Part shown: piece after piece, positions 43,222-53,806 of the stretch | How the letters are laid out: each line of letters begins with the position of its first letter | Position numbering within the stretch: the stretch's first letter is position 1 | Source: Paucibacter sp. DJ2R-2 | Lineage (GTDB): Bacteria; Pseudomonadota; Gammaproteobacteria; Burkholderiales; Burkholderiaceae_C | DNA: 64,000 nt | Direction: 5' to 3' | Assembly: GCF_025717675.1 (NCBI RefSeq) | Contig: NZ_JAJIRT010000001.1 | Coordinates: 1,591,391-1,655,390, forward strand | Position numbers and translations under genes: made by a program | The notes under the pieces: model-generated | The model's database searches: none | The model's input: only the letters and a program-made list of their open reading frames with translations | What the model was told of the DNA's origin: nothing

Positions 43222-44262
43222 ATGGCCCTGTCTGCCGCCGAGCCGTTTTTGAAGTCTGCACCTGCGGCCATCGCTGCGGGTGCCCGGCCGACATGGCCGC
43301 AGCCGACCCTGTCCTTGCGCCATCGGGCCAAGCGCAGCGCACTTGGCCGGCTGCAGCCCCCCTGGCAGCGTTGGCAGCCGCAGCACAGCCAGACCCAGGC
43401 TGCGGCCGCGATCGAGAGCGCAGCCCTCAGCGAGCAGGACCGGGCTGAGTTCTCCGAAAGAGGCTTGGCCCTGGACAGCGAGGCCTCGGTGGCCAGCGAG
43501 GGCCGCTCGGTGCTGAGCATTGCCAATGTGGCGGCCCATCACGCGGGCTGCTATGCCTCTTCGCAGCAGGCCTCCGATCCCGGGCTCAAATTCAGCCAGG
43601 GGCACAGCCACAGCAGCCTGAGCTTCTGCATCGATTTCAAGCGCCCCATCTCGGCTGTGCTGGATCTGCATCTGAGCGGCACGCTGCGTGTCAACGGCCC
43701 GCGCTCGGGCGTCTTGCCCTGGCCCTCGCGGGCAGCGGTGGCGGCTTATGCCCTGGGCTCCACCAGCGGTGGCGATCTGGCCGGCCGCGCCCGCTTGTTC
43801 CGCCAGCTGGGCCTGGCTCAGGAGCTGGAGGGCGAGGCCTTGCTGGCCCAGCTGCGCGCCTGGCCCTGCAGCGGCCAGCCCCAGTTGCAGACCTTTGGCG
43901 CCCGTACTGGCGCGCACATGCAGGATCTGGTGATCGAGCAGCAGCTGTCGGTGCAGGCCGACAGCCATTGCCTGGGTCCGGAGGATGGCGTCGACCCCTC
44001 GCTTTATGGCCGCCATCGCCTGAGCTTCGAACTCTTTTTGTTCACCGAGGCGCAGAACGGCGCTGTGGCCGACTTCTCACCGGGCCTGAGCCTTGAGGCC
44101 TTGCACCTGCCCGAGGACTGCGCTTTGAGCTTCGAGCCCGGCGCCGAGCTGCCCGTCCATGCCCTGCGTGAACCCGAGCTGCGGGCGGCCGGAGGCCTGT
44201 TGTCGCGCGGCTGGTCGGTCCTGCTGGGCCGCCGTGACGAGCGCGCGCCGCTGGCGCCCTGA
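43222..44262 (+). CDS. Paralogue of the next PEP-CTERM protein, lacking export and sorting signals
   Basis: A 346-residue protein homologous to its downstream neighbour over the C-terminal 230 residues: LDLHLSGTLRVNG versus LDLHLSGTLQTLG, LEGEALLAQLRAWP versus LEGEALLNQLAHWP, LFLFTEAQNGAVADFS versus LFLFTAAENGGLADFS. At the N-terminus no signal peptide is seen with either ATG 43222 (GGGAG ten bases upstream) or ATG 43114. At the C-terminus the neighbour's VPEPSPAVLLGLGLLAIGG is replaced by REPELRAAGGLLSRGWSVL, a weakened, interrupted hydrophobic segment. It may be a cytoplasmic derivative or a decaying duplicate. No frameshift or stop is present. Confidence 0.65.
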   Translation: MALSAAEPFLKSAPAAIAAGARPTWPQPTLSLRHRAKRSALGRLQPPWQRWQPQHSQTQAAAAIESAALSEQDRAEFSERGLALDSEASVASEGRSVLSIANVAAHHAGCYASSQQASDPGLKFSQGHSHSSLSFCIDFKRPISAVLDLHLSGTLRVNGPRSGVLPWPSRAAVAAYALGSTSGGDLAGRARLFRQLGLAQELEGEALLAQLRAWPCSGQPQLQTFGARTGAHMQDLVIEQQLSVQADSHCLGPEDGVDPSLYGRHRLSFELFLFTEAQNGAVADFSPGLSLEALHLPEDCALSFEPGAELPVHALREPELRAAGGLLSRGWSVLLGRRDERAPLAP

Positions 44263-44316
44263 GCGGCGCACCATCCCTTTGCCTCTGACACTTTTTTTCG
44301 GGATCTGCCTTTGTCT

Positions 44317-45330
44317 ATGAACGTCTCTAACTTCTCGCACCGACCGGCTTTCCTTGAGCGAGCGCTGGTGGCCAGCGCGCTGGCCCTGGCGGCCGGCAGC
44401 GTGATGGCAAGCAGCACGCCCGAGCTCAATCGCTGGCATGTCTTCGAGAGCAAGACTTCGGCCGTGGCGGTGATCGACGGCCGCCTGCAGAACGACTTTC
44501 ACCGCCACATCTTCGGCGATGGCCTGCTCGCCGAAGACAGCCTGGCCCGCCTGAATGCCGACGGCCGTTCGGCCGAGGCGCAGAACACGGTGGGCGCCGC
44601 CCGCCTCGGCAGCTTCAGCGCCGCGCTCCAGCCCTTGGCGCCCGACGCCACGATCAGCTTGGCGCACGGCTATTCCATGATCAGCTTCATGGCTTACCTG
44701 AGCAGCGCCGCGCCGGTCACCCTGGACCTGCACCTGAGCGGCACGCTGCAGACCCTGGGCGACCGAGCGGCCACCGGCAGCGATCCCTCGCGCGCTGTGG
44801 TGGCGGCTTACGGCGTGGGCTCGCCCAGCGATGCCAACGAGGGCGGCTTTGACCGCCTGTTTGCCAACATCGGCATCGATCCGAATCTGGAGGGCGAGGC
44901 CCTGCTGAATCAGCTGGCGCACTGGCCCACCTCATCTCAGCGCAATCTGCAGACGCTGGGTGTGCAGACCGACAGCCTGCAGCGCAGCGCCGAAGTGGAC
45001 CAACGCTTCAGCGTCACTGCCGATTCGACCCGGGTCGATTGCCCGGCCGGTGTGGTCTCGCCGCTGTGCGGCAGCTACTACCTGCAGTTCCACCTCTTCC
45101 TGTTCACCGCGGCCGAGAACGGCGGCCTGGCTGATTTCTCGCACAGCCTGTCCGTCGATGCCATCCATGTGGCCGAGGGCACCAGCCTGAGCTTCGAGCC
45201 GGGCCAGGCCCTGCCGGTGATCACCACGCCGGTGCCCGAACCCAGCCCTGCGGTCTTGCTGGGCCTGGGCTTGCTGGCCATCGGTGGCCTGAAATCGCGC
45301 CGCGGCCACCGCAAGTCGGCCTGCGACTGA
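44317..45330 (+). CDS. PEP-CTERM sorting-domain protein (intact member of tandem pair)
   Basis: A secreted 337-residue protein of no known function. ATG 44317 (MNVSNFSHRPAF) is chosen; a TTG six bases upstream is also open. The signal peptide ends AAGSVMA. The mature domain has beta-rich character with the repeated-family blocks described for the upstream paralogue (LHLSGTL, EGEALLNQL, LFLFTAAENG, LSFEPGQALPV). The C-terminus carries TPVPEPSPAVLL, a glycine/leucine helix and the basic tail SRRGHRKSACD: a textbook PEP-CTERM signal. It lies 54 bases behind the paralogue; tandem duplication is the simplest origin. Confidence 0.82.
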   Translation: MNVSNFSHRPAFLERALVASALALAAGSVMASSTPELNRWHVFESKTSAVAVIDGRLQNDFHRHIFGDGLLAEDSLARLNADGRSAEAQNTVGAARLGSFSAALQPLAPDATISLAHGYSMISFMAYLSSAAPVTLDLHLSGTLQTLGDRAATGSDPSRAVVAAYGVGSPSDANEGGFDRLFANIGIDPNLEGEALLNQLAHWPTSSQRNLQTLGVQTDSLQRSAEVDQRFSVTADSTRVDCPAGVVSPLCGSYYLQFHLFLFTAAENGGLADFSHSLSVDAIHVAEGTSLSFEPGQALPVITTPVPEPSPAVLLGLGLLAIGGLKSRRGHRKSACD

Positions 45331-45502
45331 GCTTTCGCTCCCCTCGCGGGGCGTGGAGCGCACCGCCGAGGGCGGCGAGAGGGCCGAAAGGCCGGGTTTG
45401 TGGGTCTGTGCGGATTGCCGGGCCGCAGGTCATGGCGGACAGTGAGGGCAGTTCCATCACTTCAAGACCGCGCCGGCCATAAGCCGGGCGCGGCGGCCGC
45501 CT

Positions 45503-46960
45503 GTGAGCATTCCCGCCAACTCCGTTCCATTGCCCTTGAACCCCGGTGCAGCACCGGATGCCTCGTCATCCGCAGGCAGCAGCACGCCGCGCAGCGACCG
45601 CGCCTTTTTCGGCCACCCCGTGGGCCTGGGCTGGCTGGCTTTCTGCGAGCTGTGGGAGCGCTTCTCTTACTACGGCATGCAGGCTCTGCTGGTGCTCTAC
45701 CTGAGCAACTACCTGTTCCTGCCCGAGAACATCGGCCATGTCGCTGGCATTGAAACCCTGCGCGCCTGGATCGAGGGCGTCACCGGCCCGCGCTCGCCGC
45801 AGCAGCTGGCCTCGGTGGTGTTCGGCCTCTACGCCGGCCTGGTCTACCTGACGCCCTTGTTCGGCGGCTTGCTGGCTGACCGTCTGCTGGGCCGCACCCG
45901 GACCGTCGTCATCGGCGCCAGCATGATGGCCCTGGGCCATTTCCTGATGGCTTTCGAGGCCAGCTTCCTGGCTGCCTTGGCCTGCTTGCTGATCGGCGTC
46001 GGCTGCTTCAAGGGCAATATCGCGGCCCAGGTCGGTGCGCTCTATGTGCCCGGCGATCAGCGTCGTGCCAGTGCCTTCCAGATCTTCATGCTGGCCGTGC
46101 AGGTGGCGGTGATCCTCGCGCCCATCGTCTGCGGCACGCTCGGTGAAAAGGTGGCCTGGCACTGGGGCTTCGGCGCCGCCGGCGTGGGCATGCTGATCGG
46201 CCTGGTGGTCTATCTGGCCGGCCGTCGCTGGCTGCCGCCCGAGGCGCCGCGGGTCAGCGCCGCCCGGAACAGGCTCGAGGCCAAGCCGCGCATGACGGCC
46301 AATGAGCGGGCCCGCTTGATCTTGCTGATCGCGCTGATCCCGGTGCTGATGTTGTCCATCGTCGGCAACCAGCAGTTCAACAATGCCTTCCCGCTGTGGT
46401 CGCAAAAGCATATGGACCTGGTCATGTTCGGCTGGCAGGTGCCAGTGACCTGGTTGCAGGCGGTGGACGCCTTTCTCAGCACGGCCACCATGATCGCCTC
46501 GCTGGCCTTCTGGCGCTGGTGGGCGACGCGCCGACGCGAGCCGGACGAAATCACCAAGATGGCGCTGGGCGCCCTGATGGCGGCCTGTGCGCCGGCCTTG
46601 CTGGTGATCGCCGCGGCTCAGATCGAGGCCACCGGTGAGAAGATCAGCTTCGCTTGGACGGTGGGGTATGCCCTGCTCAATGACCTGGGCTTTGCCAACA
46701 TCCTGCCGGTCGGCCTGGCGCTCTATTCACGCGCAGCGCCGCGCCGGCTGGAGGGCTTGATGATCGGCATTTACTACCTGCACCTCTTCATCGGCAACTC
46801 TTTCGTCGGCTGGCTGGCGGGCCTGCTGGACGTGCTGCCGGGCACACAGTTCTGGGCCTTGCATGCCGTGCTGGTGGCGGCCGCGGGCGTGATCCTCGTG
46901 CTGGTCAAGCTGCTGCTGGGCCGGGTGCTGGAGCCGCAGCCGGCTGCTCAGCCGGCCTGA
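45503..46960 (+). CDS. POT-family proton-coupled peptide transporter
   Basis: A 485-residue MFS-fold importer of di- and tripeptides. Start GTG 45503. The POT signature ELWERFSYYGMQALLVLYLS lies near residue 50 (ExxER intact), with YLTPLFGGLLADRLLGRTRT near 115 (second POT motif) and GVGCFKGNIAAQVG near 175. Twelve to fourteen helices are expected from hydrophobicity. The C-terminal half is rich in Leu/Ala. Transport is proton-driven. Convergent with the amino-acid-binding gene 25 bases away. Confidence 0.9.
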   Translation: MSIPANSVPLPLNPGAAPDASSSAGSSTPRSDRAFFGHPVGLGWLAFCELWERFSYYGMQALLVLYLSNYLFLPENIGHVAGIETLRAWIEGVTGPRSPQQLASVVFGLYAGLVYLTPLFGGLLADRLLGRTRTVVIGASMMALGHFLMAFEASFLAALACLLIGVGCFKGNIAAQVGALYVPGDQRRASAFQIFMLAVQVAVILAPIVCGTLGEKVAWHWGFGAAGVGMLIGLVVYLAGRRWLPPEAPRVSAARNRLEAKPRMTANERARLILLIALIPVLMLSIVGNQQFNNAFPLWSQKHMDLVMFGWQVPVTWLQAVDAFLSTATMIASLAFWRWWATRRREPDEITKMALGALMAACAPALLVIAAAQIEATGEKISFAWTVGYALLNDLGFANILPVGLALYSRAAPRRLEGLMIGIYYLHLFIGNSFVGWLAGLLDVLPGTQFWALHAVLVAAAGVILVLVKLLLGRVLEPQPAAQPA

Positions 46961-46984
46961 CAAGCTGGCGCGCGGCCGGCTGCC

Positions 46985-47932
46985 TCAGTCACCGACCTGG
47001 TCGCTGGGGAACTTGAATGAATCGCGCGTCAGGTAGTTCATGGGCACATTGAGGTTCATGCTCTTGGGCGGGATCGGGGCCTCGAACCATTGCTTGTAGA
47101 GCTTGGCCACTTCGCCACTGCGGACCAGGCGGGCCATTTCTACGTCGACGAACTTCTTCAGCGCCGCGTCTTTCTTGCTCATCATGATGGACAGGGGTTC
47201 GATCGACAGCAGCTTGCCGACCACGGCAAATTCATCGGGCTTGGGTGCGCTGGCGCGGAAGCTGTAGAGCAGGATGTCGTCCATCAGATAGGCATCGGCC
47301 TGGCGCTTGTCGACGGCATTGAAGCATTGCTGGTCGTCGTCGCATTCCAGCAGCTTGATGCTCAGACTCAGGTCTTGCGCTTTGGCCTTGATCAAGGGCG
47401 CCGAGGTCGTGCCCTTGGTGGTGATGACGCGCTTGCCGCCCAGGTCTTCCACGCGCTCGATATTGGAATCCTTGCGCACCAGCATGCGGGTGCCGGCGAT
47501 GTAGTGGGGGATGGTGAAGGCCATGCCCAGCTTGTCGCGGCGTTCGCGGTTGTTGGTGGTGTTGGCGCATTCCAAGTCGACCTGACCCTCGGCCACGGCC
47601 GGGAAGCGCTGCTTGCTGTCCACCGCCTTGTAGCGCACGCTCAGGTCTTTCAGCTTGAGCTCTTTCTTCATCCCCTCGGCCAGCTGCTTGCAGATCTCGA
47701 TGGCATAGCCCACCGGCTGCTTGGCGCCGGGCAACTCGTAGGAAAAGGGGATGGCGTCGGCGCGGTAGCCGATCACGAGTTCGCCGCTGCTGCGGATGCT
47801 GTCCAGCGTGCCCGTGCCGGCCTGGGCCGGGGCTGCCAGGCCACTCGCAAGTGCGGCCGTGGCCGCGCTGATCAGAAGGGGCCAGGTCTTGCGCGGCAGC
47901 AGCCGGGCCGTGGGGGGGCGTTGTGTGGTCAT
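46985..47932 (-). CDS. Polar amino-acid ABC transporter binding protein (SBP family 3)
   Basis: A periplasmic protein of 315 residues, resembling GltI-type glutamate/aspartate-binding proteins. ATG 47932 (MTTQRPPTARLLPRK) starts a signal peptide ending AAPAQA. Family features are IRSSGELVIGYRADAIPFSY, VGYAIEICKQLAEG, VDLECANTTNNRERRDKLG (near residue 135) and LLSIEPLSIMMSKKDAALKK. It stands without permease or ATPase genes, so it depends on subunits elsewhere. The upstream in-frame ATG at 48001 is less likely. Confidence 0.88.
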   Translation of the reverse strand: MTTQRPPTARLLPRKTWPLLISAATAALASGLAAPAQAGTGTLDSIRSSGELVIGYRADAIPFSYELPGAKQPVGYAIEICKQLAEGMKKELKLKDLSVRYKAVDSKQRFPAVAEGQVDLECANTTNNRERRDKLGMAFTIPHYIAGTRMLVRKDSNIERVEDLGGKRVITTKGTTSAPLIKAKAQDLSLSIKLLECDDDQQCFNAVDKRQADAYLMDDILLYSFRASAPKPDEFAVVGKLLSIEPLSIMMSKKDAALKKFVDVEMARLVRSGEVAKLYKQWFEAPIPPKSMNLNVPMNYLTRDSFKFPSDQVGD

Positions 47933-48079
47933 TGCGGTATTTCGGGGCGCGGCACGCCCATGGGCCGCCGGCATGCCGGCACAAAGCGCAAGGCCGCCCA
48001 AGGCGGCTGCGCGGCTCGTCGGACGATAGCAGAGGTCAGAGCCAGCCCGGTGTAAGAGACTGTGAACTAGGCCGCAAGC

Positions 48080-48268
48080 TCAGAGCGCCTGCGCGGACTC
48101 GCTTTCAAAGCCCATCAAGGCGGCGGCCAGCTCTAAGGAACGCCAAAGGTGCGGCGGCATTTCCATGATCTTCTCGGGCGTCTTGGCGCGGGTGGCCCAG
48201 CTGAGGATTTCGAAGTGCTGCTCCGGACTCAGCAGCTTCAGGGCCAGCATTTCGTTCAGGGTTTGCAT
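48080..48268 (-). CDS. Small conserved-looking protein, 62 aa
   Basis: ATG 48268 has a good GAGGAG site six bases upstream. The protein (MQTLNEMLALKLLSPEQHFE ...) is largely helical, with LSPEQ, WATRAKTPEKIMEMPPHLWR and an ending FESESAQAL. No family recognised. The helical content and charge suggest a small cytoplasmic regulator or stability protein. It lies 148 bases upstream of the SBP-3 gene on the same strand and 250 bases downstream of prfC, so its promoter is its own. Confidence 0.6.
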   Translation of the reverse strand: MQTLNEMLALKLLSPEQHFEILSWATRAKTPEKIMEMPPHLWRSLELAAALMGFESESAQAL

Positions 48269-48518
48269 CGCAGCTCCTCGCGGCCTCCGGGCCTGTGGGT
48301 TCAGGCTAGCACATGGAGGCAGTCGGGCGTGTGGCAAGTCCTTGAGGGGCCTGACTCTTCCCGGCCAGCCAGCGCGGGACGCGGTCTGGCGTAAGTTGGG
48401 CGACGCCAAGTCCGCAGGGCCTTGGCTCTGTCCCAACTCGGCCCGGCCTTTGCACGCAAGTCGCGCACGGCGTTCACCGGGCGTCGCTTGATGCGCAGGA
48501 ATCAAGCTCGGTCCCGGT

Positions 48519-50162
<1,644 letters not shown>

Positions 50163-50225
50163 GGGTGCGGCGCGCAGCGGGGCAGCGCGGGTCGGCGAAA
50201 GGGGCGGATTATCGCAGCAGACGCT

Positions 50226-50741
50226 TCAAGCCGGCGCGCCCTCGGCGCGTTCCAGGCGGCAGGCATAGCAGCCATAGCCCGCAAAGCGCGCCAGCACGAA
50301 GGCCACATCCGGGCGCGCCAGCATCGCCTGCAGCAGGGCCTCGGCCTGCTCCTGCGGTACGACCTGACCGTCGACGATGGTCTCCGCCGCCGAATGGGCG
50401 CGCAGCACGAAGCTGGCGCCAAGGTAGGGGCTGTCGCCGACCCAGGGCCGGGTTTGGAGGTTTGGCGTTTCGTCCGAGGCCTCGGCGAGCACAAAGACCG
50501 GGCCGTACTCGCGGTAGGGGCCGGGCTGAGAAAAAGGGCCATAGCTGGCGAGGATCAGGGCCTCGCCGGGGCGGGCGCGCCGCAAGACATCGCGGCAGGG
50601 CTCGCCACCTTGAGCGATGTGGTGCTCAACCGGCTGGCCCAGGTCGTCGCGGCCTTGTTCGCGCACTTGCTGAAGAAAGCTGGCGCGGATGGGCGCGATG
50701 CGCCAGGGCATGGTCTGGATTCGGGTCTGTGAGGCATTCAT
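50226..50741 (-). CDS. DUF1203-family protein
   Basis: A 171-residue cytoplasmic protein. The start MNASQTRIQTMPWRIAPIRA at 50741 is preferred; a longer frame exists to 50978 but has poor coding character. Segments DVLRRARPGEALILASYGPF, EYGPVFVLAEASD and YGCYACRLERAEG match the DUF1203 style. Function unknown. It is 63 bases upstream of prfC and could be co-transcribed with it. Confidence 0.8.
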   Translation of the reverse strand: MNASQTRIQTMPWRIAPIRASFLQQVREQGRDDLGQPVEHHIAQGGEPCRDVLRRARPGEALILASYGPFSQPGPYREYGPVFVLAEASDETPNLQTRPWVGDSPYLGASFVLRAHSAAETIVDGQVVPQEQAEALLQAMLARPDVAFVLARFAGYGCYACRLERAEGAPA

Positions 50742-51126
50742 GGCGCGAGTGTCTTTGCGCTGCCGGCGCACGGCCACCCGATTCTTGCGCCTTGGCCGCG
50801 CACGCCAAGGCTCTGCATAGGTGGCTCGCGCTGTGGAAACAATGTCACGTTGGGCGGCCATCGCACGAAGCTTGTTCGCTCTCTCGCGGGCAAGGCCAAA
50901 GCTATTGCGGCTTCGATGGACCCTGTGTTCTGAGGTGCCAAGCCTGGACGTTCTGTCCTTCGTTCTCGATCGCATCAAGGTCGAGGTCAGCGCCCATGTG
51001 CTGTGCGCTAAATAGCCTGAGGCGCCAGCTGGGCCCCCTCCGGCGTCGTTTCATCAGGCCGGCGCTGGACGGAACGGCGGGTGCTGGCTACGCTGCGGCC
51101 ACTTCAGCCAACGCCCGGACCCCGCC
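50742..51126. other. Intergenic region between DUF1203 and the TPR serine hydrolase
   Basis: A 385-base divergent gap. I see no gene, strong repeat or clear -10/-35 pair. It should hold promoters for both flanking genes. Confidence 0.4.
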
Positions 51127-53007
51127 ATGCCCGTCAGCCACCGCCTTCACCTCGCCGCAGCCTCCCGTCCTGCGCTCCTGTTGCGCCGCTCCCTGTTGTC
51201 GCTGGCCCTGGGTATGGCCTACGCCGGGTCGGCGTCAGCGGCGACCCCGGCAGTGCCTGCGAGCGCTCCGGCAGCGGCCGATGGCGACGAGGCTCGTATC
51301 GCCCGCGTGTTGGCCGGCTTGAGGCCGCCGGTCAGCTTTGTCGGTGACCGCAGCTGGACGCTGCAGGAGCGCATGAAGCACTACGGCGTGCCCGGCCTCA
51401 GCATCACGGTGATTGACAAGAACGGCCTGGCCTGGACCCGCGTCTACGGCCTGGCCGACCGCGAGGCGGGCCTGCCGGTGCGGCCGGACACCTTGTTCCA
51501 GGCGGCCTCCATCAGCAAGCCGGTGGCGGCCGTGGCGGCCCTGACCCTGGTGCAGGAAGGCAAGCTGGCCTTGCAGGAGCCGGTCAATGCGCGCCTGAAG
51601 GCCTGGCGCATCCCCGACAATGCCTGGACCGCCCAGGTGCCGGTCACCCTGGCCCACCTGCTCAGCCACACCGGTGGCCTCACGGTCCATGGCTTTGGTG
51701 GTTATGCACCGGGCCAGACCCTGCCTGATGTGACTGCCGTGCTGGACGGCAAGCCGCCTGCCAACTCGGATGCCGTGCGCGTGAATCAGCTGCCGGGCCA
51801 GGCCTTTCGCTATTCGGGCGGCGGCTACACCGTGGCCCAGCTCTTGATGAGCGAAGCCGACGGCCGGCCCTTTGCCGAGCTGATGCAGCGCCGCGTGCTG
51901 GGCCCGCTGGGCATGGCTGAGAGCACTTTCGCCCAGCCTTTGCCGGCGCCGCTGCTGGCGCGCGCCGCGGCCGGCGTGCTGCCGGATGGCCGCGCGGTGC
52001 TCGGCAAGCGCCACAGCTACCCGGAGCTGGCCGCCGCGGGCTTGTGGACTACCTCGCAGGACCTGGCCCGATTCGCCTTGGGCGTGCAGGCCGCCTGGCG
52101 CGGCGACAAGACGGCACTGCTGTCCACACCCATGGTCAAGGACATGCTCAGCCAGCGCGCCGGCAGCGGCTACGGCCTGGGTTTCGGTCTGCCCGAGGAA
52201 GAGGGCGAGGTCTATTTCGCCCACGGCGGCTGGAACGAGGGCTTTTGCGCCAGCCTGATGGCCCACCCGAGCGCCGGCGTCGGCATGGCCATCATGATCA
52301 ACGCCAACCAGCCGGCCTTGATGGATGAACTGCGCCGTGCCGTGGCTTTCGAGTACCAATGGCCCGGCTTCAAGGCCCACCAGGCGCTGCCGGCCAGCGC
52401 GGAAGCCCTGGACAAGGCGCCCGGCCGCTACCGCGTCAACGCTGAGCAGTTCATCCAGATTACGCGCAAGGGCGAGCAGCTCTTCATGGCTCATGGCGGC
52501 GACACGGCGCGCGAGCTGGTGCCGGTGGCTGGCGGGCGCTATCTGCAACGCGAGCAGGACGAGGCGCGCAGCTTCGCCCCTGATGCCCAAGGCCGCTGGC
52601 AGTTGAAGCTGGAGCGCCGAGACGGCACAGCCCAGGTGCTGGCCCGCCTGGCCGAGGCCGAGCGGGCGCCGCGCGAGCTGCTGCTGGCGGGCGAGGCCAA
52701 AGCCGCCTTGGCGGCCTACCGGGCCCTGCGTGATGCCGGTGACGAAGCCGGCAGCGAGTCCTATCTGACCAACCAAGGCTATCGCGAACTGCGCGGCGGC
52801 AACAAGGCGGCAGCGCGCGCCCTGCTGGACTTGAACGCCCAGCTCAACCCGGAGTCGGCCAATGCCTGGGACAGCCTCGGCGAGGTTCTGCTCAGCCTGG
52901 GTGACAAGCAGCAAGCCGCCGCGGCCTACCGTCGCGCACTGGCACTGAAGCCTGAGCTGCCCTCGGCCAAGGCAGCCCTGGCCGCGCTGGAGCCGGCGGC
53001 GCGCTGA
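51127..53007 (+). CDS. Secreted serine hydrolase (beta-lactamase fold) with C-terminal TPR
   Basis: A 626-residue exported protein. The signal peptide (about 18-40) ends GSASA. The catalytic domain has SISK in FQAASISKPVAAV (about residue 127), YSGGGY in FRYSGGGYTVAQL (about 236), and HGG in FAHGGWNEGF (about 365), the expected order of SxxK-Y-HxG. A linker domain follows (about 420-520), then TPR-like helices (AYRALRDAGDEAGSESYL; NAWDSLGEVLLSLGDKQQAA; AYRRALALKPELPS) near the C-terminus. It resembles EstB-type esterases or D-peptidases with a protein-interaction tail. It is not a close duplicate of the serine hydrolase at 14149. Confidence 0.88.
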   Translation: MPVSHRLHLAAASRPALLLRRSLLSLALGMAYAGSASAATPAVPASAPAAADGDEARIARVLAGLRPPVSFVGDRSWTLQERMKHYGVPGLSITVIDKNGLAWTRVYGLADREAGLPVRPDTLFQAASISKPVAAVAALTLVQEGKLALQEPVNARLKAWRIPDNAWTAQVPVTLAHLLSHTGGLTVHGFGGYAPGQTLPDVTAVLDGKPPANSDAVRVNQLPGQAFRYSGGGYTVAQLLMSEADGRPFAELMQRRVLGPLGMAESTFAQPLPAPLLARAAAGVLPDGRAVLGKRHSYPELAAAGLWTTSQDLARFALGVQAAWRGDKTALLSTPMVKDMLSQRAGSGYGLGFGLPEEEGEVYFAHGGWNEGFCASLMAHPSAGVGMAIMINANQPALMDELRRAVAFEYQWPGFKAHQALPASAEALDKAPGRYRVNAEQFIQITRKGEQLFMAHGGDTARELVPVAGGRYLQREQDEARSFAPDAQGRWQLKLERRDGTAQVLARLAEAERAPRELLLAGEAKAALAAYRALRDAGDEAGSESYLTNQGYRELRGGNKAAARALLDLNAQLNPESANAWDSLGEVLLSLGDKQQAAAAYRRALALKPELPSAKAALAALEPAAR

Positions 53008-53026
53008 GCACCCGGGCGGCCCCCCC

Positions 53027-53806
53027 TCAGCGCCCGCTGCTCATGCCATAGCGCTGGGCCAGGCGGGCCACCGTGCCGCTTTTGATCAGCCGCTGCAAGG
53101 CCTCATTGATGGAGGCCAAGCGCCAGGCCGAGGCGGGCGAGACCAGGCATTGGGTGTCGGTGATGGAGAAGCTGCGGCTGCTGATGTGGAAGCGTTCCCG
53201 CTCCTGCGGGTAGCGTTTGAAATAGCCGGCAATTTCCACCTCCGAAGTGATCAGGGCATCGGCCATGCCAAGACGCAGGCGCCGGAACAGCAGGTCCACC
53301 TGGCTCTCGTCAAGCCGGGTGACCAGGCCAGTCTCGAAGGCAGCTTGCAATTGCGGGAACTGGTAGCCCAGCAGCACGGCAATGCGCCGACCCTGCAGAT
53401 CCTGGTCGCTCTCGTAGTTCAGCGGCGCTGCGCTCAGGGACACCACCCGTTCGACCTGGGGCACCACGGCCACGGTCCAGTTGTCGCCCGTGCCCGGCAG
53501 CCAGAGCGGGCTGAAATAGCAGGCGATGTCGGCGCCGCCGCCCATCACCGTGGCCTGCATGCGGCGGCGTGAAACCAACTGATGCTGGGCCGTTGTGCCC
53601 AACTCGGCCGCGATCAGATCGCCCAGCTCCTTGAGAAAGCCGCCGCTGAGCTTGTTCGGGCCGCTGACGGTGAGCAAAGGGTAGGCCATGGCCTCGGTAT
53701 GGGCCATGCGCAGCGGTGGCGGACGCACGGCCGGCTCCGCTGCGTGCAGCGGCAATGCATACAAAGCCATGGCCAAAGTCGCAGACCAAGCGCTGCGGGC
53801 CTTCAT
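53027..53806 (-). CDS. Periplasmic SBP family 3-like protein, orphan
   Basis: A 259-residue exported protein. The signal peptide ends LPLHAAE. The fold resembles small amino-acid-binding proteins (LRMAHTEAMAYPLLTVSGPN; GGFLKELGDLIAAELG; DALITSEVEIAGYFKRYP), but the sequence is divergent and no permease adjoins it. It overlaps the DJ-1-like gene by four bases, implying coupled translation and a possible shared function, perhaps sensing or binding a small carbonyl or amino compound. ATG 53806 is chosen over the much longer upstream frame. Confidence 0.75.
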   Translation of the reverse strand: MKARSAWSATLAMALYALPLHAAEPAVRPPPLRMAHTEAMAYPLLTVSGPNKLSGGFLKELGDLIAAELGTTAQHQLVSRRRMQATVMGGGADIACYFSPLWLPGTGDNWTVAVVPQVERVVSLSAAPLNYESDQDLQGRRIAVLLGYQFPQLQAAFETGLVTRLDESQVDLLFRRLRLGMADALITSEVEIAGYFKRYPQERERFHISSRSFSITDTQCLVSPASAWRLASINEALQRLIKSGTVARLAQRYGMSSGR

